Shown piece after piece: positions 55,881-64,000 of a stretch of DNA of 64,000 nt. Made by a program: the position numbers and the translations under genes. How positions within the stretch are numbered: position 1 is the stretch's first letter; every line of letters begins with the position of its first letter. The DNA is from Vanrija pseudolonga (taxonomy: Eukaryota; Basidiomycota; Tremellomycetes; Trichosporonales; Trichosporonaceae), in contig NC_085854.1 of NCBI RefSeq assembly GCF_020906515.1, positions 1,550,001 through 1,614,000 on the forward strand, read 5' to 3'. The notes below the pieces were generated by a model, which was given only the letters and a program-made list of their open reading frames with translations, was not told where the DNA came from and did no database searches.

Positions 55881-58355
55881 TCAGACGACGTAGTGCACTC
55901 CACCCACTTTTGCAAGACGTTCCAGTCCAAACACAACGCCACGCCCACCCCCGATTCCCCTCGCAACGGTATCCGAAAACAGGCTGGCGAGCTCGATGTC
56001 CTCGTCAATGTCCTTCGGCAAACGGAAGACAAAGCTTTTGAACAGGTTTGACCCTTTGTGTCGCTTGTCAGTCGTGACGATAGTGGCTTGATGGTCCTCC
56101 TCCTCCTCGCCAGAGCCATCAAATGGAGCCGCCACAATGCGCACTTTATCCACGGCGCTGACAAAAGACTTCGTCAACCTGAGTGGTCAGAGGGGGGCAC
56201 CGAATCAATGAACTCACTCTCGGAGGATGTCTCGTGGGATGGAGCTGTGGCGATATCGGTCTTTGCATTGATGCAAGGCGGAACGGATAATGTCGACGAG
56301 AGAGGTGCTTGGAGCATGACGGCGGCCGTGGCGGAGGTTTTCCTCGATCCAGGCTTTGGCTTCGACATCGGCAGGGTAGGAGACATGGGGAGCCACGGAC
56401 TCCCATGCCCAAGGGTCGAGGAGTGGTTGTACAATCTTAACCCTGCGGGGATGCGAGAAGCTGAGATAATTGAATATGGTGAGCAGCTCCCACTCAAACA
56501 TTGCGAGTTGAACCACTGCCGAGATCGTAACGGCTTCATTGGCCTTTGGACGATACGCAATGTCGATGTACTCCCAGCCAGAAGCCGGTAGCGACCAGTC
56601 GCCGATAACCGTGGGTTCGTTGACTTTCGCCAAGGACGAAGGAGACTTCCGAGCCGTGGCTTCCCGCTCGAGTGCATCTATAGCCCATCCAATACCCGAC
56701 GCCCATGCTTTTCCGACAAGCGAGTAGAGCTGCGCCTGTCAGCACAAGGTATACCCAGTCAGACCAACGGTATTAATGTGAATTTTCCACTTCTTGTTTC
56801 TGAACTCTGGCCACTTGCCGAGCCAGTCGAAGAGACGCTACTCTCAGTGCCGTTCCCTTCACCTCACGACTTACTTTCTTGGATGATTCCAGGTCTGCGG
56901 AGTCCGAGAATCGTCCTATCGACACTTGACATGGCCCAGGATTGACGAAAAAGATTGTCATGTGGTTTCGTGCCCCGGTGAGATCGTCCTCAGAAATGGA
57001 CAAGTCGTACCGGGGATTTGTCACACCGTTCCAAGCAGCTCGCAGGTCGTCGTCGCCCAAGTCGATCGCAACCAGAGATGTCTCCCTTTTCATATCGTCC
57101 CTCATTGTGTCGGAGGGAGGCTGTGCGAGGACCGATGGTGTGAGGAGTATGCCGTCCCCAATTGCCCACCAGAAATTGGCATGCTTGCGGAGCTTGTAGA
57201 TGGTGTTGATCCAAATGTACGCCATGTGTGCCTCCCATGCGTCACGACTCTCCCAATCGGACGTCGAGGCGGGTCCAGGAGGTTCCAGGTTCAGGTATGC
57301 CTCTCGGTTACCGAACAGCGAGGCGAGGGAGTGGGTGGCGGATGCAATGGAATCGTCGCCGGCCTGGGCGGGATCCTGGTGGTCAGAGACCTGGAGAACG
57401 TCACCTCACCGAGAGAGAGCTCCCATTGTCGTATGCGAGCCAGTTCGCAAATGATGATTTCATCGTCCAAGCTGAAGGCCGGTGAAGACATAAAAACCAC
57501 ATGATGAGGGGCAGGATGGCAGCACCTGCGAGGCTATCACTGCCATGTTAGTTCAGGCCAGTTGAACAAACGTACCCTTCGTTCACGGGCCAGAGGGGCC
57601 ATGAGCAATTGGCCCTTTGGGCAAGGTCAATATCTGGGCGGTGGGGTGCTGATTTGTCGACAAAGCCCTTGGGGAGCCGCTTTTCAACCTCGAGTGTATG
57701 TTGATCACCTCGATGCCAAGGTATTGAAGTGTTGACTCCACAACTGCCCAGCCTGTCATAAACCCAGCATCCTGGTCTGTGACTTCGGAGTTGGCGTCGA
57801 GGACGAGGATGGCGATGCCCCGTTCCTGCCCATCTGGGAGACACAAGTCAGTATCAGTGAGGGTGTGTATGTATGTAACAACTTACCAGCAGTAACCGCG
57901 CTGCAGACAGTTGCTTGCTTCATCTCGGCCAAGGTCTTGATCTCAAGTTCGACCTTTTGAGCGGGGTTCATTTGATTCAGAACATGAATGAGTGTTGCGC
58001 ACGGGCTCTGCTCCTCGGATGCAGCGCTCTCTTCCTCGGATGCAGCCTGTTCGCCGGCGTCCTCCTGGGTGGTGTAGATGTCTATGATGGACAGCAGACC
58101 GGGGCTATCACGGTGGCCAGGGAAGGACTGATCCTCCCCTTGCCCCGTTGGCTCTGCACCGACCCAGCCTTTGAACAACCGTGACTGCTTGAGGCGGGTG
58201 ACGAAGGGAAGGGGGTCGTCCTCAGGCGGGTCGGGGTCTGGTTCAGACTTGACGGACGAAGCCTTGGGAACTTTGCGGGCTCCGCCTGCTTCGGAAGCCT
58301 TCTTCCTCTTCGACCCAACCTTCGGCTTGACCTCTTCATCAGAGGAGCCAGGCAT
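55881..58355 (-). CDS. Large protein with two Ulp1-like pseudo-protease domains (inferred), about 743 aa
   Basis: Seven exons on the minus strand: 58355-57887, 57833-57587, 57539-57410, 57375-56875, 56837-56769, 56735-56218, 56178-55881; introns 53, 47, 34, 37, 33 and 39 nt. The fifth intron may instead use an acceptor 6 nt later. The N terminus is a basic, Ser-rich tail (KPKVGSKRKKASEAGGARKV), nuclear in character. A first domain has ERGIAILVLDAN and PDSLAGAAILPLIMW (residues 239-253); a second has HMTIFFVNPG (420), then GDWSLPASGWEYIDI and ISAVVQLAMFEW (543-554). These match the neighbouring plus-strand gene (DWTAGIRWKWIHF, HSAVYLFAFMW). The catalytic Cys is replaced in both. The remainder is unrecognised. 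Exon ends are supported by phase; the 3' end is the least sure. Confidence 0.6.
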
Positions 58356-58858
58356 GGTGGGGAAGCTGGTGACCGAGGGGGGAAGGAGGAATGGAGGCTT
58401 GAGGTTGAACGAAGGGTGTGACTTGGTGTGTGAGGGACGACCGGATGCTGGGGCAGGAGGCCACGAGAGACAAGGAGTGAGTGAAGAGAGAGTTATAGAG
58501 AGAGAAAGAGAGAGTGAGAGGTGTTGGAGGAAGACTGGTTGTTGGATGTGTGAGCTGGGTGAAAGGAAGGGAAGACACTCGCACCAAACAAACAATCACA
58601 GACCGAGGGAAGGCGAGGAAGGCGCAACGCCGATTCATCGCGGATCACTGACAGCACAGGCGCTTGCACACGTCAGTGACGCCTTGCGTCCCCGAAACGG
58701 CCACGCAGCAAGTCGAGCAGTGTGCGCTTTCTGCCACCGAGGCCGGGAGGGGTCGAAGCTTCTCACATCCAGGTGAGCAAGTATGCAGAAATCTGAGCTC
58801 ATCTCATGCATCACTTCTGACATGTCTCGTACATACTTCTGACTAGGCGTTCGTTTCA
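58356..58858. other. Intergenic region between the two-domain gene and the P450
   Basis: 503 bp. A GA-repeat at 58484-58521 reads as a CT-rich leader on the minus strand, upstream of the two-domain gene. No gene seen. Confidence 0.6.
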
Positions 58859-60388
58859 TTAATGTTCCCCGTGCCCGAGCACGGCGTCGAGGTTTGCCAC
58901 GCGAGGCGTGAAGCTGGCCTTGAACGGGAGGGGGTGCGAGTTGGCCGTGTTCGTGAATGCCAACGTGTCGATCGGGACCTCGTTGCCACTTGGGTCGACT
59001 TCCGGGCGGATGTCAAACGCCCAGAGCATGAGTGCCGCGTTGATGAGCACGCTGTTGTTGGCGACATGCTGGCCGGGGCACACACGGCGGCCGAAGCCGA
59101 ACTGGAAGTGCTTCATCTTCTCGTTGAACTCGGTGCCGTCCTCCCTCATCCACCGCGAGGGGCGGAACGCCTCGACGTCGGCGCCGTAGTACTCGGCGTC
59201 GCGGTGGATGCCCCAGTGGTTGCCCATGATGCTCGTGCCGGCGGGTACACTGAGGCCGTTGTACTGCACCTGCGCGGTCGTCTGGTGGGCGAACCCGCCC
59301 GAGCTGACCGGCCGCCAGCGGAACGTCTCGGCGATGAACGCCTGGAGGAGGTGCGCCTCCTGGAGGTCGTTGAATGTGGGGGGCGACGAGCCGCACAGGC
59401 GGTCCAGCTCGGCCTGAACTGCCTTCTGCTCTGCCAAGTGCGTCGCCGCCGCCATGACGACAATGCTGATGGCGCTCGACGACGTGTCGCTTCCGGCTCC
59501 GAAGACGCTGCCGAGGAGGTACGCAATGTCGTCATCCTCAAGCTCAAACTTGGCCTTGTTCTCCAGGAGGTATGTCCCGAAGCATGGCGCAACCGAAGTG
59601 GGGTCGGTCGCGACGCGGCGCTGCACGTCGGCGAGCTGGGAGCGGTAGAGCGCGAGCTCTTCCGCCGCCCATGCATGCACGGTCCTCAGTGTGCCAGGCA
59701 CGTACTGGAGCCAGCGGTTGGTGTTGAAGAGGGCATAGTTGCCCGGGCGGAGGAGGATGCCGAGGTGCTTGCCGCCGTCGACGACTTTCCTGATATCGGG
59801 GTCACTGTATCGCGCCGGCGTGCGGCGCCCGTAGGCCATGTACACGACAAGGCTGGCTGCGTACGTCTGGATGTGGTCCTGGAACCTGGCGGGGCTGTGG
59901 AGCAGGTCGCGGACGACGGTGCTCGCGAGGCGTTCCTGCACGTCGCGCAGGTCGCGGGCCGAGGACGGCTGCAAGGGGTGGTGGAGCGCGCGGCGGAGGC
60001 GGCGCCAGCGCTCGTTATGCCCGACGAGCAATGTGCGCTTGCCGTGGCTGAAGATCTCGTCCGCGACGAGGTTGGACGGCCTGTCGGCCGTGTCGCGTGC
60101 GTTCTTCTCCATGAAGAAGAGGGCGGCATCGACGCTGTTCACAATGACTGTTGGCCGGCCGTTCGCCCACACCGTCACGACGGGCCCGTACGTGCGCGAC
60201 AGGTCGTGGAAGTGGCGCCACGGGTACTGGGTCGGTATTGCCACTGCCGGCCCAGGCCCAGGAGGGAGGTTGTGGTACTGTGGCGACGAGCGGCGCGCGA
60301 TGAGCCAGAGGACCAGCGCAGCGATGGCGACGGCCGCTGCGACGGCGAGTATGGTGTCACTTCCCATCATTCCGAGCTTGCCGAGCAT
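58859..60388 (-). CDS. Cytochrome P450 monooxygenase, intronless, 509 aa
   Basis: Membrane-bound haem monooxygenase. An N-terminal anchor (ILAVAAAVAIAALVLWLIA) is followed by the proline-rich hinge LPPGPGPAVAIPT. The oxygen-activation helix has GAGSDTSSS; the ExxR motif is AETFRWRP; the PERF-like region is FRPSRW; the haem loop is FQFGFGRRVCPGQHVA with the ligand Cys at about residue 437. Length is standard. The pattern fits fungal P450s that oxidise hydrophobic natural products or xenobiotics; substrate and subfamily cannot be named from this. The ATG at 60388 starts the anchor; an upstream in-frame ATG adds a His-rich stretch that looks like leader. It lacks introns, unlike nearly all conserved genes here. 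The plus-strand frame of 556 codons opposite is a shadow. Confidence 0.95.
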   Translation of the reverse strand: MLGKLGMMGSDTILAVAAAVAIAALVLWLIARRSSPQYHNLPPGPGPAVAIPTQYPWRHFHDLSRTYGPVVTVWANGRPTVIVNSVDAALFFMEKNARDTADRPSNLVADEIFSHGKRTLLVGHNERWRRLRRALHHPLQPSSARDLRDVQERLASTVVRDLLHSPARFQDHIQTYAASLVVYMAYGRRTPARYSDPDIRKVVDGGKHLGILLRPGNYALFNTNRWLQYVPGTLRTVHAWAAEELALYRSQLADVQRRVATDPTSVAPCFGTYLLENKAKFELEDDDIAYLLGSVFGAGSDTSSSAISIVVMAAATHLAEQKAVQAELDRLCGSSPPTFNDLQEAHLLQAFIAETFRWRPVSSGGFAHQTTAQVQYNGLSVPAGTSIMGNHWGIHRDAEYYGADVEAFRPSRWMREDGTEFNEKMKHFQFGFGRRVCPGQHVANNSVLINAALMLWAFDIRPEVDPSGNEVPIDTLAFTNTANSHPLPFKASFTPRVANLDAVLGHGEH

Positions 60389-62626
60389 TGTTTGTTGGGG
60401 TCGGTCGGTATGCAGGTGGAGGTGTGTGTGTGTCAGCATTCCAGCTGCCGACTTTGTCTATATACACAAGGCCAAGTAGCCGGGCTGTCGGTGTGGCCGC
60501 CACTTGAAACTGCGGCTAGGGTGATCAGTTGACCCGATCGGCTTGTCGGCAATGACTTGTCCGCCGAAGTCGCCACGGAGAGAGCCGACACGCTGCTATC
60601 GGCCTCATTCAGCGGCTGTCTATAAAGTTTACACTCGATACCAGTGCTACCAGACGCCGCAATGCATGACGACCCCCGCCCGACGGGATGACGAGCAGCT
60701 CTGGAAACCCTGCTATCGCGCATCGACCCTTGGCAGTCGTGGCTCGCCGTCTTGTCGCGCCGTCGCCCCGCCACACGGCCGCGGAGCCTCCACCTGCACA
60801 TCGTCACTGCGCTATCTGGCGGTAGCGGGCGGCAATCGGCACAATTATACCTCACAACAGCCCACGACGCAGTGCATTCCATAGTCGGGACGCTATGTCG
60901 AAGGGTCACCTGACCTCCGATTCGGTGTGTCTGGTCCCCCGCGGGGAGCCCGCGGAGCACCCAAATCCGTTGTGCCGTAGCCCACAACATCGTCGCCTCG
61001 CGCTCCAACCCCGCATCCCAGATCCTGTGGGGCGCAGCGGGTGTCGTCCAGCATGCTCTGGTACGTGTGGGGAAGAGCTGGTGCATCGCTGGAGCCTCCG
61101 CTTCGGAGTGTGTATGTCTGTTCTGGCAGAGTTCCTGATCGACACTTGACGAGAAGCGCGCGTCAGCGTTCCCACTGGCGTCCCCAACCGACCACGTTAG
61201 TCGTGTTGGAGCTGATACGGCGGAGAAACTACGCGTCGCGGATGTCTCCGTGCTGGAGCGTTCGTCATGGCGATGGCTACCATTGGCTCGGCCGATAGAC
61301 GTGGCCATAGGGGGTTCGGGATCGTGAAGCCTAACGGGGCTGGTGCCTATGACTGTGGTCTTCGCTGGATGTACAGACTCGGGCACGCCTGATTGCCCAC
61401 GCGCAAGACGTCATGACCGTGTCCCCATAGAGAGGATGGCCCCAGAAGACAAGCAACGAAGTCAGTCCCGAGGAGACGAGATATTTCTGCCAGAGCGGAG
61501 CAACTCTGACTGGTTCGTGACGACGACACGAGCTGTAGGTTTAGCGCACCGCTGCTCGAAGCCAATGAGAGGCTCGCACCTGGAACCCCCGACCAGTCTG
61601 TCGAGGTGCCCACGGCACACATGCCATGCTGCATGCTACTCACGCAACACGGGCCGTGCACACCAGCCAGCCGCTGACGCTGTTGTCACCGCCACCGGGC
61701 CACCACTGCCCCTGCTTAACGACTGACACTCACCCATCTCTCGTCTAATGTCAACAAACCTGACGTCATGACGATTTACGTAAATCCAAAACCATCGTCT
61801 GGACGATCTCATCTGCGCAATGCACTGCTGCATATGGCCACCGTCGCGTCTGCCTGTGCTATTCGAAGCCTTCGAGCGGCGACGCGGCCCAGTGGTACAG
61901 AGCTAAAGCCATGACGCAGCACCTGTGGCATACCGCCACGCGCTGCGCGCAACAGCGACGTGGGCTCGGGCCTTGGACCTTGATCGCGGCTGGATTGCTG
62001 ACGACAGCACGCACGACACGACGAATCAGCGTCGCGCGCAGCGGCGCAACATGTAGAGGGGAGCACAGTTGCGCAGACGAGCGTGAATTAATATGAATTA
62101 TAGCCGTAGCCAGCGTCGAGCAAGCACAGCCGAATCATTGTCAGTCACAGCACCGCCTTGGCTCGGCTCCGTAGCTGCCACCGTCATGACGTAGCAACGG
62201 GACGTCCAGAGTGCTTTCTAAGGGTTCGTGCCGTGCTTCTCGCAACAACAACAAACGCGAGGAGCGTGTGGAGGCGAGATCTGGATCTTGGCTGGAGAGT
62301 CTGTCTGGTACGAGCGATCGCGGGGCCAAGGGAAGGCAGGCAGTGGACGTGCTGCGCTGCGCAGCGCGCCCTCACGACGGTGCCACGGTGTGCATGCTAC
62401 GGAAGACGGACGGGAGAACGGAGAACAGTACAACCTGATGATCTATTAGACTGGGTGCCACGAGGTGAAGGATAGTGGCACGCGTGGCACTGCGCGCGCA
62501 AGGCGACAGTGCGGGCAGGGGGCTGGTCGCACAGCCGCAGCGGCAGACGCGTGGGAGACGGAGACGGAGACGGCCACTTCTGCGACGGGGGCGGGGCGGG
62601 GCCGTCCGCTGTGCTGGATTGGCCAC
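60389..62626. other. Gene-poor region
   Basis: 2.2 kb. A minus-strand open frame (ATG at 61308, stop at 60433, 291 codons) is long for chance but has mixed composition, no recognisable motif and runs into the P450 leader, so I do not call it a gene. Nothing else seen. Confidence 0.45.
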
Positions 62627-63208
62627 TTAGAAGAGACACGCGCCGAGGTCGAAACAGAGCATGGCGGCACAGCATGCGGCTGTGGGCGTCAGCAAGCAGT
62701 TTTTTTTTTTTTTTGCACGGAGGGCGTGGTCGAGGTCAAGGTCGAGGCCACTGCCCACGCCCCAACGGCCAGAACTCACCGAGACAGCCTGCGCCGGCTG
62801 CGGCACCCGCTCCGCCGCCCGCGGGACGCTGCTGCTGGACGTAGATCTGCTGGGGCTGCTGCTGGCCGTACTGCATCTGCGGCTGGGCACTGGGCATGTC
62901 AGCACAGTTACGCTGAGGCCGAAACCCGGGCGCACGGGCGAGCGGCATGGCGGCAGAACGCCGCTGCGCCGACGCCGACGCCGCCACTCGTCCGCCGTTG
63001 CAACAACTCACCCGTAACCGTACTGCGGCTGCTGCTGGTGCTGCTGGTAGCCCTGCGGCATCTGGGCCACTGGGTACCACTTGCCATCCGAGGCTTGGTA
63101 CATCTGCTGCTGCTGGGTCTGAGGGAAGGCGTCAGTTGGGGAGGGGGAAGGTCGGGCAAACCCGGGCCCGGGGCCGGGTAAGTTTAGCCTGTGTCCACTC
63201 ACGCTCAT
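62627..63208 (-). CDS. CYSTM-type cysteine-rich tail protein, 91 aa
   Basis: Four exons on the minus strand: 63208-63203 (6 nt, Met-Ser), 63118-63012, 62889-62780, 62679-62627; introns 84, 122 and 100 nt, all with GTGAGT donors. The body is Gln/Tyr/Pro-rich (TQQQQMYQASDGKWYPVAQM) and the C terminus reads GAAAGAGCLAACCAAMLCFD, then LGACLF. A Gln/Pro/Tyr body ending in a short Cys-rich hydrophobic segment is the signature of CYSTM proteins, small tail-anchored or membrane-attached stress proteins in eukaryotes. The function is unclear even in model species. The last intron contains a run of 14-15 T on the plus strand, opposite the coding direction. All phases fit (92 codons). Confidence 0.8.
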
Positions 63209-64000
63209 TGTTGTTGTGTCTTGTTGTTGTGTTGTGGATGTGTGTGCGATGTGGATGTAGAGTTTTGAGGTGTAGAGATGGCTGCGATGTGGGTTTACGT
63301 AGGTGTCTTGAGGCCTTGAGGGCGTGAAAGGTGGCAAGCAACGAGGTCAGGTGAGTGAGTCACATTGGCAGAGTGGGTCGACGACGACAACGAGGCAGTG
63401 CCGACCTTCCTTTGAAATTATTAGCAATTAATTCAAGATAGACTATTTAGGATCACTTTGGGCGATTACGCATCGGCAGAAAATGTATTAACATTTTTGC
63501 TTCCGCTAATCAGCTACCTTCCTTCCCCCACCCCGGCGACTGCTCCCCATTTCCAGCGCGTTCCAGGCGGTGCACTGACTGTGCGTCCACAGCGGCGGTG
63601 CGGGTGGTGACAGCAGCTTGACTGTGTAGTAACGAGCAGCTATGCAACGGCATCGATGATCACGAGGCGCAGTGGATAACAGCACGATGAGGAAGTGGGA
63701 AGGGGAGGGGAAGAGGGGCGGGTGGGGGGATGGGGGGGGGGGTCGGAGACGACACAACAACAACAACGCCAGCACCGGCGGCGGCAGGTAGAGACAAGCC
63801 GGCGGCTGCCGTTGCGGCAGTTGCGGACGCCCGTTTGGGTCGTATGCAAGCGCTCCTGCGCGGTGCGACGCGCTCGCCCGCGCGCTCGTCATCACACGAC
63901 AACACGAGGGCCGCGCTGCCGCACTCGCCGCGTTGTGCCGTCGGGCCAAAGCACGCTGCGTGCGACATGTGACAGGAGGAGTGAGCGTTGAGGCGACGTG
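63209..64000. other. Upstream region of the CYSTM-type gene, with an AT-rich island and a G-rich tract
   Basis: No gene seen up to the window edge. 63411-63515 is strikingly AT-rich for this genome and contains a 7-bp inverted repeat (AAAATGT 63480-63486, ACATTTT 63491-63497) around ATTA. At 63695-63743 there are many G runs, the longest of eleven G. Confidence 0.55.

Noticed and set aside
58862-60532. 556-codon plus-strand frame opposite the P450
   Set aside because: The P450 has unmistakable motifs on the minus strand; this is its antisense shadow.
60433-61308. 291-codon minus-strand frame upstream of the P450
   Set aside because: Long for chance, but no motif, mixed composition and overlap with the P450 leader; not enough to call a gene.

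Overview
This window is nuclear DNA of a GC-rich, intron-rich basidiomycete yeast. Protein content points to Tremellomycetes, and Trichosporonales is my best guess (inference from gene content, high GC and very short introns; no marker gene was searched). Most introns are 33-50 nt, start GTGAGT, GTGGGT or similar, and carry a CTGAC or CTAAC branch site close to the 3' AG. All multi-exon models below were joined by hand from GT-AG sites and checked for phase and length.

1-34.8 kb is a dense block of conserved housekeeping genes: the 3' end of a probable TRP/YVC1-like channel, a glyoxalase-fold protein, UAP1 (chitin and glycan precursor UDP-GlcNAc), ARC1-like tRNA-binding cofactor, SUP35 (eRF3), MCM7, a WDR68/DCAF7 WD40 protein, UPF2 (nonsense-mediated decay), RPAP1, DBP2 with a long conserved-position intron, a TDG/MUG thymine-DNA glycosylase, CFT1 (CPSF160) and CYT1 (cytochrome c1). 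Many neighbours are head-to-head and share promoters.

34.8-47.4 kb mixes known and unknown genes: an intronless orphan protein in a sparse region flanked by an imperfect direct repeat, an LRR protein with a C-terminal PIP-like motif and two MluI boxes in its promoter, a G-protein gamma subunit whose last exon is 8 nt, PRP18, MMS2 and a low-complexity protein.

47.4-64 kb is sparse and more accessory: a small unknown protein, cytochrome c heme lyase (CYC3), the DASH subunit HSK3, two convergent genes that look like diverged Ulp1-fold paralogues lacking the catalytic cysteine, an intronless cytochrome P450, and a tiny CYSTM-type tail protein. I saw no convincing tRNA or rRNA gene, no CRISPR array and no recognisable transposon.

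The most interesting signals are the Ulp1-like pseudo-enzyme pair, the DBP2 regulatory intron, the MluI-box plus PIP-like LRR gene, paired CACGTG sites in the promoters of both cytochrome c-related genes, and the orphan gene between direct repeats.
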